Shown piece after piece: positions 46,020 to 53,580 of a stretch of DNA of 64,000 nt. The notes beneath the pieces are model-generated. The model made no database searches. It was not told the origin of the DNA and saw nothing but the letters and a program-made list of their open reading frames with translations. The first letter of the stretch is position 1. Every line of letters starts with the position of its first letter. Both the position numbers and the translations under genes were made by a program. The DNA is from Duganella sp. Leaf126 (GTDB lineage: Bacteria; Pseudomonadota; Gammaproteobacteria; Burkholderiales; Burkholderiaceae_D), in NCBI RefSeq assembly GCF_001423125.1, contig NZ_LMNW01000033.1, positions 169,855-233,854 on the forward strand, in the 5' to 3' direction.

Positions 46020-46631
46020 ATGTCGAGCTTTGTCGTTACCGAGAAAATCATGCAAGATTTCCACCATAATCGTGCCCGCGCATTGCTGCAAAGCGCCGAG
46101 GAGCTGTTCACCAAGCAGGACGTGGATGCGGCGGTGACCGCCATGGCCGACAAGCTCAACGCCCGCTACAACCATCCCGAAGCCGAAGCGTTCCCGCTGG
46201 TGCTGGGCGTGATGGGTGGCGCGGTGGTCTTCACCGGCAACTTGCTGCCGCAGCTGACATTCCCGCTCGAATTCGATTACATCCACGTCAGCCGCTATGG
46301 CGACGAAGACCGCGGTGGCGAAGTGGTCTGGAAAGTGGTGCCGCGCTCCAACGTTGCCGGCCGCACCGTGATCGTGCTCGACGATATCCTCGATGAAGGC
46401 GAGACCCTGGCCCACGTCAAGCAACGCCTGCTGGACATGGGTGCGGCGGAAGTGATCCTGGCCGTGTTCGCGGACAAGGCCATCGGCAAGGCCAAGCCGG
46501 TCGCTGCCGACATCGTCGGCTTGACCATCCCCAACCGTTTTGTCGTCGGCTTCGGCATGGATGCGTACGGCTACTGGCGCAACCTGCCGGGCCTGTGGGC
46601 GATCCGCCCGGAAGCGCTGCACAAGGATTAA
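46020..46631 (+). CDS. hpt: Hypoxanthine-guanine phosphoribosyltransferase
   Basis: 203 residues. It converts hypoxanthine or guanine plus PRPP to IMP or GMP in purine salvage. The PRPP-binding loop is VIVLDDILDEGETL, and the LVLGVMGGAVVFTGNLLPQL and FDYIHVSRYGDEDRGG segments are family features; DAYGYWRNLPGLWAI closes the base pocket. An AAGGA lies just ahead of the ATG at 46020; an ATG ten codons later is possible but would remove part of the first helix. The gene converges on the minus-strand gene ending at 46677. Confidence 0.9.
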   Translation: MSSFVVTEKIMQDFHHNRARALLQSAEELFTKQDVDAAVTAMADKLNARYNHPEAEAFPLVLGVMGGAVVFTGNLLPQLTFPLEFDYIHVSRYGDEDRGGEVVWKVVPRSNVAGRTVIVLDDILDEGETLAHVKQRLLDMGAAEVILAVFADKAIGKAKPVAADIVGLTIPNRFVVGFGMDAYGYWRNLPGLWAIRPEALHKD

Positions 46632-46676
46632 TCAGGCTGATGCATTGCCGGTCAGGCCGGCAACACATCAGCAGCG

Positions 46677-47630
46677 TTACAGCGCCAGGCGGGCGCGGGC
46701 GGCGTCGTATTCCTGCTTCAGGCGCGCCACCATCTCGGCCGTGGTGGGGATGTCGTCCATCAGGCCCACGCCCTGGCCGGCGCCCCAGATATCGCGCCAG
46801 GCCTTGGCGCTGCCGGAGCCGAAATTCATGCTGGTCTTGTCCGACTGCGGCAGCGCGTCCGGATCGAGGCCGGCGGCGACGATCGACTTTTTCAGATAGT
46901 TGCCGTGCACGCCCGTAAACAGGTTGGAATAGATGACGTCGGCTGCAGTCGATTCGATGATGGCGTCGCGGTACGCGTCGCTGACGTTCGATTCCTGCGT
47001 GGCCAGCCAGCGCGAGCCGATGTAGGCAAAATCGGCGCCCATGGCCTGGGCGGCCAGGATGGCGTCGCCGGTGGCAATCGAGCCGGACAGGGCAATCGGA
47101 CCCTGGAAGAATTTGCGCACCTCGCCCACCAGCGCGAACGGCGACAGCGTGCCCGCATGGCCGCCGGCGCCGGCCGCTACCAGGATCAGGCCATCGACAC
47201 CCGCTTCCAGCGCCTTTTGCGCGTGGCGGATCGAGACGATATCGTGCAGCACGATGCCGCCATAGCTGTGGATGGCATCGAGCATGTCCTTGGGCGGCGC
47301 GCGCAGCGACGAAATGATGATCGGTACCCGGTGCTTGACGCACACTTCGACATCGTGGGCCAGGCGGTCGTTCGACTGGTGGACGATCTGGTTGACCGCG
47401 ATCGGTCCCACTTTTCGGTCGGGGTGGGCAGCCTGGTAGTCGGCCAGTTCCTTCTGAAGGTCGGTCAGCCAGACATCGAGCAGTTCGGCCGGCCGCGCAT
47501 TGAGCGCCGGGAAGGAGCCGACGATGCCGGCCTTGCATTGCGCCGCCACCAGCGCCGGACCGCTGGCGATGAACATCGGTGAGGCGATGACGGGAAGTGA
47601 AAGGTGTTGCAACACTGCAGGCAGGGCCAT
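46677..47630 (-). CDS. FMN-dependent nitronate monooxygenase-like protein
   Basis: 317 residues, TIM-barrel flavoprotein of the 2-nitropropane dioxygenase family. Recognisable are PVIASPMFIASGPALVAAQCKAGIVGSFPAL, the glycine-rich FMN phosphate site (LILVAAGAGGHAGTLS, then ALSGSIATGDAILAAQAMGADFAYIGSRWLAT) and the catalytic-region histidine within that GGHAG. It oxidises nitronates or related compounds; the physiological substrate is uncertain. The ATG at 47630 gives the family N-terminus; upstream in-frame codons are not conserved in character. The DUF1289 gene lies 87 bases upstream on the same strand. Confidence 0.87.
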   Translation of the reverse strand: MALPAVLQHLSLPVIASPMFIASGPALVAAQCKAGIVGSFPALNARPAELLDVWLTDLQKELADYQAAHPDRKVGPIAVNQIVHQSNDRLAHDVEVCVKHRVPIIISSLRAPPKDMLDAIHSYGGIVLHDIVSIRHAQKALEAGVDGLILVAAGAGGHAGTLSPFALVGEVRKFFQGPIALSGSIATGDAILAAQAMGADFAYIGSRWLATQESNVSDAYRDAIIESTAADVIYSNLFTGVHGNYLKKSIVAAGLDPDALPQSDKTSMNFGSGSAKAWRDIWGAGQGVGLMDDIPTTAEMVARLKQEYDAARARLAL

Positions 47631-47717
47631 GGCGAACTCGCGAAGTGGATTGATCGGAATGCTGCGCAAATTATAGATCGAAAAAAGTACGACCGTGCCA
47701 TAACTAGGGGCCATGCT

Positions 47718-47957
47718 CTATTTCTGGAAACCGTCCTCATCAAATGAAACCGTCTCCCTGCGGCGACCGATTGCCACCCACACTGCCTGTTTATATGCCT
47801 CGTCGGCGGTGGACCAGGCCATGATTTCATCGAGGGTGCGCAGGCAACCCGTGCAGTACTGGCGTTCGGCATCCATCTTGCACAAGCTCACGCACGGTGA
47901 CGGGACCCGGTTGGAGGGAAACTGGAGAGGGTTAGTTGGCGCACTCATAGCTGCCAT
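47718..47957 (-). CDS. DUF1289 small cysteine protein
   Basis: 79 residues. The PSPCVSLCKMDAERQYCTGCLRTLDEI block carries the four conserved cysteines of DUF1289, which probably bind a metal or Fe-S cluster. A WSTADEAYKQAVWVAIGRRR helix follows. The function is unknown for the family. The ATG at 47957 has AGG at a fair distance; the ATG three codons later (MSAPTN) is nearly as likely. Confidence 0.82.
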   Translation of the reverse strand: MAAMSAPTNPLQFPSNRVPSPCVSLCKMDAERQYCTGCLRTLDEIMAWSTADEAYKQAVWVAIGRRRETVSFDEDGFQK

Positions 47958-48000
47958 TATGCCTGGTATCGACTTGATTAATCGCACAGCACTCCTATAC

Positions 48001-48020
48001 TACCATCCAGGTAGATGGTA
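48001..48020. promoter_or_regulatory. Candidate RHH autoregulatory operator
   Basis: TACCATC-CAGGTA-GATGGTA has perfect 7-base arms with a 6-base centre and ends 15 bases before the ATG of the ribbon-helix-helix regulator. Its position over the expected transcription start suits self-repression. Confidence 0.5.
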
Positions 48021-48035
48021 ACCAGATGGAGACTC

Positions 48036-48452
48036 ATGGCTAAGCAAGAATTAAAACTGAAGACCGCCGACTCGGAAAAAATCACGATCAACCTCGGTCC
48101 CATCGACCTGGGCCAGATCGACCTGCTGGTGCAAGAGGGGTTTTATTCGAACCGGACCGACCTGATCCGCACCGCGATCCGCAATCAGTTGAACCAGCAC
48201 GCCGACGTCGTCAAGCAGACGGTAGCGCGTAAAAGCCTGGTGCTCGGCATGCAGCATTACTCGCGTGCCGACCTCGAAGCCCTGCGTGCCGCCGGCGAAC
48301 GGCTGCACATCCAGGTACTGGGATTGGCCAGCATTGCCAGCGACGTCACGGTCGACCTGGCGCTGGCAACGATCGACTCGATTTTTGTCCTGGGGTCGCT
48401 CCATGCGAGCGCGGTACTGAAAACCGCGCTGGCGCCGCGTATCCACCACTGA
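48036..48452 (+). CDS. CopG-type ribbon-helix-helix regulator
   Basis: 138 residues. The N-terminal strand and two helices (ITINLGPIDLGQIDLLVQEG, then FYSNRTDLIRTAIRNQLNQH) form a ribbon-helix-helix DNA-binding motif. The C-terminal part (HIQVLGLASIASDVTVDLALATIDSIFVLGSLHAS) is a putative sensor or oligomerisation domain. GGAG lies 5 bases before the ATG at 48036. The esterase gene starts 9 bases downstream, so the pair is an operon and the regulator probably controls it through the palindrome just upstream. Confidence 0.82.
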   Translation: MAKQELKLKTADSEKITINLGPIDLGQIDLLVQEGFYSNRTDLIRTAIRNQLNQHADVVKQTVARKSLVLGMQHYSRADLEALRAAGERLHIQVLGLASIASDVTVDLALATIDSIFVLGSLHASAVLKTALAPRIHH

Positions 48453-48461
48453 AGGAACACC

Positions 48462-49826
48462 ATGAAACTTCCATTCATGTCGCAGATGCGACAGGCTGCA
48501 CAAAAAATGGTCCGCAAGGGCGCCACGGCGATGCTGCAAAAAGCCGTGGAAAGCACGTTGCAACAGCAGCAGAAGCTGCAGGAACAACGGATGAACACGC
48601 CTCGTCCGGCGCCCGGCACGCCGCCGGGCGGCATGCGCGACCTCAACCCCGCGCCCGACTACACGTCCGCCAAAGCGCCGGCGTCGTCGGCAGCCACACC
48701 CGCTAATGCCAAGGCCGAGGCCGAAACCATCGCGGCAGCGATGGACGACGCCAGGCCGATATGCAAGACGGCCGCCGAGCCGGCGCCAACGGCGGAACCG
48801 GCGCCGGCAGCTGAACAGGCAACGGCAGCGACAGCGCCGAATCCCGCTATCAATCCGGCTGCCTACGCGCAGGACATGCTGGAAAAAATGGGCATCAAGA
48901 TCGATCTGACCGCCAGTTTCGAGCGCGGCATCGACCTCGGCACCTTGCGCCATCCGGGCACGGCCACCCCGCCGCCGCCGCTGCCCGCGGGCGCGCGCTT
49001 CGAGCGCGGCAGTTACGCCAACCACGCCGGCAGCCGCAATTACAAGCTGTTCATCCCGTCCAGCTACCGCGGCCAGCCGATGCCGCTACTGGTGATGCTG
49101 CACGGCTGCACCCAGAATCCCGACGATTTCGCCACCGGCACGCAGATGAACCAGGTGGCCGAGGAAGCCGGCTGCCTGGTGGTCTATCCCGAGCAGACGG
49201 CCGGCGCCAACCAGTCCAAGTGCTGGAACTGGTTCAACGCCATCGATCAGCAGCGCGGCCAGGGCGAACCGTCGATCATCGCCGGCATCGCCGAACAGAT
49301 CGGCAACGACTACGCGGTCAATCCGCAGCAGGTGTACGTGGCCGGGCTGTCGGCCGGCGGCGCGATGGCGGTCATCGTCGGCACGCTGTACCCGGAACTG
49401 TTTGCAGCGGTCGGCGTCCATTCGGGCCTGCCGTTCGCCTCGGCCACCGACCTGCCGTCGGCGCTGTCGGCCATGAAGCGCGGCGCCAGCAACGCGCCCA
49501 GGGCCGGCAACGGTTCGCGGCCGATCATCGTATTCCACGGCGACAGCGACACCACCGTCAACCCGCGCAACGGCGAGCAGGTCATCGCCCAGCAGCTCGA
49601 CCATCTCGACGCCGACCCGGACGTGCAATCGGGCGCGGTACCGAACGGCTACCGCTACACCCAGACCACGCACACGGGCGCCGACGGCGCACCGCTGGGC
49701 GAACACTGGGTGGTGCACGGCGCCGGCCATGCCTGGTCGGGCGGCAGCGAACACGGAAGCTACACCGATTCGCGCGGACCGGACGCCAGCCGCGAGATGC
49801 TGAGGTTTTTCCGCACCGTCAGCTAA
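48462..49826 (+). CDS. PHB depolymerase-family esterase
   Basis: 454 residues. The catalytic alpha/beta hydrolase domain spans about 175-454: YKLFIPSSYRGQPMPLLVMLHGCTQN (oxyanion loop), the lipase box GLSAGG with S297, the aspartate in VFHGDSDTTVNP and the histidine in VHGAGHAWSGG. Residues 1-45 are amphipathic and phasin-like (MRQAAQKMVRKGATAMLQKAVE), not a signal peptide, followed by an Ala/Pro-rich linker to about 130. This suggests binding to intracellular granules or a membrane rather than export. The family cleaves polyhydroxyalkanoate or polyphenol esters; the substrate here is not determined. Confidence 0.87.
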   Translation: MKLPFMSQMRQAAQKMVRKGATAMLQKAVESTLQQQQKLQEQRMNTPRPAPGTPPGGMRDLNPAPDYTSAKAPASSAATPANAKAEAETIAAAMDDARPICKTAAEPAPTAEPAPAAEQATAATAPNPAINPAAYAQDMLEKMGIKIDLTASFERGIDLGTLRHPGTATPPPPLPAGARFERGSYANHAGSRNYKLFIPSSYRGQPMPLLVMLHGCTQNPDDFATGTQMNQVAEEAGCLVVYPEQTAGANQSKCWNWFNAIDQQRGQGEPSIIAGIAEQIGNDYAVNPQQVYVAGLSAGGAMAVIVGTLYPELFAAVGVHSGLPFASATDLPSALSAMKRGASNAPRAGNGSRPIIVFHGDSDTTVNPRNGEQVIAQQLDHLDADPDVQSGAVPNGYRYTQTTHTGADGAPLGEHWVVHGAGHAWSGGSEHGSYTDSRGPDASREMLRFFRTVS

Positions 49827-49862
49827 AGAGCCTCGCAAAGCCGGCTGCGCGGCGCGCTACGG

Positions 49863-50069
49863 CTAGGGTGTGCGAGGTGCTTTCAAGACCTCGAGATGTC
49901 GCTCCAGGCAGGCCGGGCACCAGCAGCCGACCGCGTCGGCCGATGTTGGCACGGGCACGGCCGGCGGCAGATAGGTGCACCAGCACGGCGTGGCCGGACC
50001 GGCAGCGGCCGGAGCGGGGTCCGCCATGGCACAGGAAAAAATGGCGCCGCAGCGCGTGCAGGTACTCAT
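49863..50069 (-). CDS. Cysteine-rich CWC protein
   Basis: 68 residues. The pattern TCTRCGAIFSCAMADP, PCWCTYLPP and GCWCPACLERHL matches the small cysteine-rich CWC family, likely a zinc-binding protein. The function is unknown. The ATG at 50069 is the natural start; readings that begin further upstream enter the argB promoter. The gene is divergent from argB. Confidence 0.8.
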   Translation of the reverse strand: MSTCTRCGAIFSCAMADPAPAAAGPATPCWCTYLPPAVPVPTSADAVGCWCPACLERHLEVLKAPRTP

Positions 50070-50111
50070 GTATGTCTTGATAAGGGTTGCGGGCAGACTG
50101 GCCGAGGAACG

Positions 50112-50140
50112 CTGAAAATACCACCAGATGGCCCTATAAT
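50112..50140 (+). promoter_or_regulatory. Promoter of argB
   Basis: TATAAT at 50135-50140 with CTGAAA at 50112-50117 and a 17-base spacer, 60 bases before the argB ATG. The -10 box is perfect and the -35 box partial. No ARG-box-like operator is obvious. Confidence 0.55.
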
Positions 50141-50199
50141 GCGTGCTTGACCGCAGCCGCAGGCTGTAAAATTGCTGCACTTTCTTTACCGGACTCGCC

Positions 50200-51123
50200 A
50201 TGACCCAATTTTCTCATCTTAACTTAGGCATGAATGACGATTTGACCGCGGTATCCCCGCAGATCAAGGCGCAGATCCTGGCCGAGGCACTGCCGTACAT
50301 CCGCAATTACCACGGCAAGACCATCGTCATCAAATACGGCGGCAATGCGATGACCGATGAACGCCTCAAGCACGGCTTCGCGCGCGACGTCATCCTGCTC
50401 AAGCTGGTCGGCATGAATCCGGTCGTGGTCCATGGCGGCGGTCCGCAGATCGACAACGCGCTGAAAAAGATCGGCAAGCAGGGCACCTTCGTGCAAGGCA
50501 TGCGCATCACCGACGAAGAGACCATGGAAGTGGTGGAATGGGTGCTCGGCGGCGAAGTCCAGCAGGACATCGTCATGCTGATCAACCATTACGGCGGCCA
50601 GGCCGTGGGCCTGACCGGCAAGGACGGTGGCCTGATCCGCGCCCGCAAGATGGCCATGCCGGACAAGGACAACCCGGGCCAGACGCTGGACATCGGTTTC
50701 GTCGGCGAGATCGACGCCATCAACCCGGCCGTGGTCAAGGCGCTGCAGGACGACGCCTTCATCCCCATCATTTCGCCGATCGGTTTCGGCCAGGACGGCC
50801 AGGCCTACAACATCAACGCCGACGTCGTCGCCGGCAAGATCGCCGAGATCCTGAAAGCCGAAAAGCTGATCATGATGACCAATATCGCCGGCGTGCAGGA
50901 CAAGCAGGGCAACCTGGTCACCGACCTGTCGGCGCGCGAGATCGACGAGATGTTTGCCGACGGGACGATCTCGGGCGGCATGCTGCCGAAAATCTCCTCG
51001 GCGCTGGACGCGGCCAAGTCGGGCGTCAACACGGTGCACATCATCGACGGTCGCATCGAGCACTCTTTATTGCTCGAAGTGTTGACCGAACAGGCATTTG
51101 GCACTATGATCCGGTCTCACTGA
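50200..51123 (+). CDS. argB: Acetylglutamate kinase
   Basis: 307 residues. It phosphorylates N-acetylglutamate in the second step of arginine synthesis. Features include [62 protein letters not shown], the arginine-sensitive C-terminal region [14 protein letters not shown] and [19 protein letters not shown], and the FGTMIRSH end. The ATG at 50200 is used; an ATG at codon 11 is also possible, since the N-terminus is variable. A hairpin follows and then tRNA-Thr. Confidence 0.96.
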   Translation: MTQFSHLNLGMNDDLTAVSPQIKAQILAEALPYIRNYHGKTIVIKYGGNAMTDERLKHGFARDVILLKLVGMNPVVVHGGGPQIDNALKKIGKQGTFVQGMRITDEETMEVVEWVLGGEVQQDIVMLINHYGGQAVGLTGKDGGLIRARKMAMPDKDNPGQTLDIGFVGEIDAINPAVVKALQDDAFIPIISPIGFGQDGQAYNINADVVAGKIAEILKAEKLIMMTNIAGVQDKQGNLVTDLSAREIDEMFADGTISGGMLPKISSALDAAKSGVNTVHIIDGRIEHSLLLEVLTEQAFGTMIRSH

Positions 51124-51154
51124 AAAAACGGCGACGCACTTCGCGCCGGTTTTG
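51123..51154 (+). terminator. Probable terminator of argB
   Basis: A run of A, CGGCG-N10-CGCCG, then GGTTTTG. The stem is short (5 bp plus imperfect A/T pairs) but it starts at the argB stop and precedes the tRNA. Confidence 0.55.
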
Positions 51155-51192
51155 CAGTGCGTCGTTGTCGATTTGGTACACCACACCTGTTT

Positions 51193-51267
<75 letters not shown>

Positions 51268-51292
51268 TCCCCCCTGTTGTTCCCTCCCCGCG

Positions 51293-52201
51293 TCAGTACA
51301 CCCGTTCGACCTTGAGCCCGCGCTTGCGCAGCAGTTCCGGCACGCTGCCTTTGCCGACCAGGTGCAGCACGCCGATCGCGGCCACGCTGTTGTTATCGCG
51401 CGCCATCAGCCGCACCATCGCGTCGGCCAGTGCCGGGTTGCGGCCGTCGAGCAGCACTTTTTGCACGAAGCGTCCCGAAAAACTGTCGTCGGCGGCAGAC
51501 TTCTGCGCCAGCGCGTCGAGCGCCTTGATGTCCGCGTGGCGCCAGGCGTCGGCGATTTCGCGCGACTGGTCGGCCTGCTCCTTGTCTTCGATGCCGGCAA
51601 TCGCCTCCTGCAGGAATACCAGCTGGTCGGCTGCCGACAGCTTGCCGAACAAGGACATCTGCGCTTCGGGCGATTCCAGTTCGACCACCTTCTGGCCGCG
51701 GTCGTGGGCCTGGCGCGACAGGTAGCTGTCCACCGCCAGGGCCGGATCGTAGCCCTGGGCGGCAAACTCGCTCACCGTCAGCATGCTGGCCAACATCCAC
51801 GGCCGCATCATGGTCACCGATTCGGGCGCAATCCGGTATTGCTGGAGCAGCCGGTCCAGGCGCGCGCGCCAGTCCGGCGACAGCGAGGCCATCGACGCGC
51901 CGCCCGTCAGCGCCAGCCCGTACTTTTGCGTGGCGCGGACCAGCCGTTGCTGGTCGCCGAGCGGGTCGATCTCCAGCGCCAGCACCGGCGCCTGTTTCAG
52001 CACGCCGGCCAGGCGCGGCTCGAGCGGATAGAAGTCCTGGGCGCCGACGTGGATGGTGCCGAACAGGTACAGCGTGCGGCCGCCCTGCTCCACCTTGAAC
52101 AGCGCGCCGCGCGCGGGAATGGTCCCTGCCGGCGCTTGCGCCCAGCCCGGGCCGGCCAGCAGGCAGATCAAACTGGCGAACATCACTATAATCTGGCGCA
52201 T
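51293..52201 (-). CDS. TraB/GumN-family protein, exported
   Basis: 302 residues. A signal peptide (MRQIIVMFASLICLLAGPGWAQA) is followed by the family motifs: YLFGTIHVGAQDF near residue 47 and the matching VAAIGVLHLVGKGSVPELLRKRGLKVERV at the end, both contributing histidines and glycines to the proposed active site. The Tiki/TraB/GumN fold is thought to be a metal-dependent hydrolase, probably a protease; the substrate is unknown. It is divergent from the nucleotidase gene by 33 bases, so their promoters overlap. Confidence 0.87.
   Translation of the reverse strand: MRQIIVMFASLICLLAGPGWAQAPAGTIPARGALFKVEQGGRTLYLFGTIHVGAQDFYPLEPRLAGVLKQAPVLALEIDPLGDQQRLVRATQKYGLALTGGASMASLSPDWRARLDRLLQQYRIAPESVTMMRPWMLASMLTVSEFAAQGYDPALAVDSYLSRQAHDRGQKVVELESPEAQMSLFGKLSAADQLVFLQEAIAGIEDKEQADQSREIADAWRHADIKALDALAQKSAADDSFSGRFVQKVLLDGRNPALADAMVRLMARDNNSVAAIGVLHLVGKGSVPELLRKRGLKVERVY
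52187..52192 (+). promoter_or_regulatory. Possible -10 box for the nucleotidase-slmA-pabBC run
   Basis: TATAAT on the plus strand, 43 bases before the nucleotidase TTG and inside the first codons of the divergent TraB/GumN gene. No good -35 box is seen. Confidence 0.35.
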
Positions 52202-52234
52202 GGCTGTCTCGGGTCTCTCTTATAAAGTCGTCGC

Positions 52235-52966
52235 TTGAATACTACTCTTTCCTCGCCGGTATGGTTGTTTGATCTGGACAACACGCTGCACAATGCGTCG
52301 CACGCGATCTTCCCGGCCATCGTCGCCAATATGAACCTGTACATGGCCCGCGTGCTCGGCGACGGCGTCACGCCGGCCAGCACCGACGTGGTCGATGCGG
52401 CGCGCACCCTGTACTGGCGGCGCTACGGCGCCACCTTGCTCGGCCTGGTCAAGCACCACCAGGTGCAGGCCGCGCATTTTCTGCACGAGACCCACAGCAT
52501 CGACGACCTCGCTTCGCTGATCCGCGCCGAGCGCGGCCTGCGCCAGCTGCTGCGCCGCCTGCCCGGTCGCAAGATCCTGCTCACCAATGCGCCGCACCGC
52601 TACGCCAGCCAGGTGCTGCGCCACCTCGGTCTGCACCGCGCGTTCGGCCACCAGATGGCGGTGGAAGCGATGACGGTCAATCGTCAGCTGCGGCCCAAGC
52701 CGTCGAAACTGCTGCTGCGCAAACTGATGCGCATGCAGCGCCTGACGCCGCAGCGCTGCATCCTGGTCGAGGACACGCTGGCCAACCTGCGCAGCGCCCA
52801 TGCACTGGGCATGCGCACCGCGTGGGTGACCCGGTACCTGACGTCGCGCAGCACGGGCGGCGCCGGTCTGCACCATCGGCCAAAACGGCTGATCCGCCCC
52901 GCCTACGTCGATGTCAAAGTAAAATCCGTGCACCAGCTGCCGGCGCGCCTGCACCGGCTGCGCTGA
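52235..52966 (+). CDS. HAD-type pyrimidine 5'-nucleotidase (TTG start)
   Basis: 243 residues. HAD phosphatase motifs are WLFDLDNTLHNAS (nucleophile and acid/base aspartates), ILLTNAP, the lysine of RPKPSKLLL and CILVEDTLANLRSA. This branch (SDT1-like pyrimidine nucleotidase) dephosphorylates UMP/CMP. It is typically found between argB and slmA in betaproteobacteria, as here. The only in-frame start consistent with the first motif is TTG at 52235; its ribosome-binding sequence is weak. The tail after about residue 205 is basic. slmA follows after 32 bases. Confidence 0.88.
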   Translation: MNTTLSSPVWLFDLDNTLHNASHAIFPAIVANMNLYMARVLGDGVTPASTDVVDAARTLYWRRYGATLLGLVKHHQVQAAHFLHETHSIDDLASLIRAERGLRQLLRRLPGRKILLTNAPHRYASQVLRHLGLHRAFGHQMAVEAMTVNRQLRPKPSKLLLRKLMRMQRLTPQRCILVEDTLANLRSAHALGMRTAWVTRYLTSRSTGGAGLHHRPKRLIRPAYVDVKVKSVHQLPARLHRLR

Positions 52967-52998
52967 CCACCCTGTTTTATTCTTGACCGCGAGATCAC

Positions 52999-53574
52999 AT
53001 GGCAAGCACCCCGCCCGGCCAGCGCCGCCTGGACATCCTGCAAGCACTGGCGCAGATGCTGGAACAACCGAAGAGCAACCGCATCACCACGGCCGCGCTG
53101 GCGCGCAAGCTGGGGTTTTCCGAAGCGGCGCTGTACCGCCACTTTGCCAGCAAGGCGCAGATGTTCGAGGGCCTGATCGAGTTCATCGACTCCTCGGTAT
53201 TCGGCCTGATCAACCAGATCGCCGAGCGCCACGACGACGGCCTGACGCAGGCACGCGACATCGTCGGCATGCTGCTGCACTTCGCCGGCCAGAACCCGGG
53301 CATGACGCGGGTGCTGATCGGCGAAGCGCTGGTCAACGAGGACGAGCGCCTGCAGCTGCGCATGAACCAGTTCTACGACCGCGTGGAACTGGCGCTCAGG
53401 CAGGCCTTGCGCATGGCTGCCGCCGAAGGACAGGGCCGCGAGGACGACGTCGCGCCCCGCGCGGCCATGCTGGCCAGTTTCGTCATCGGCCGCTGGCACC
53501 GCTACGCCAAGAGCGGCTTCACCAACCACCCGACCCAGGACGCGCCGCTGCAGATCGCGCTGCTGCTCGGCTAA
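52999..53574 (+). CDS. slmA: Nucleoid occlusion factor SlmA
   Basis: 191 residues, TetR fold. The N-terminal helix-turn-helix is ITTAALARKLGFSEAALYRHFASKAQMFEGLIEFID, characteristic of SlmA rather than ligand-sensing TetR proteins. The C-terminal domain has VNEDERLQLRMNQFYDRVE and LASFVIGRWHRYAKSGF. SlmA bound to chromosomal sites disrupts FtsZ polymers over the nucleoid. Together with MinDE at the left edge, both negative spatial regulators of division fall in this window. The pabBC start follows 6 bases after the stop, implying co-transcription. Confidence 0.93.
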   Translation: MASTPPGQRRLDILQALAQMLEQPKSNRITTAALARKLGFSEAALYRHFASKAQMFEGLIEFIDSSVFGLINQIAERHDDGLTQARDIVGMLLHFAGQNPGMTRVLIGEALVNEDERLQLRMNQFYDRVELALRQALRMAAAEGQGREDDVAPRAAMLASFVIGRWHRYAKSGFTNHPTQDAPLQIALLLG

Positions 53575-53580
53575 CCTTGT

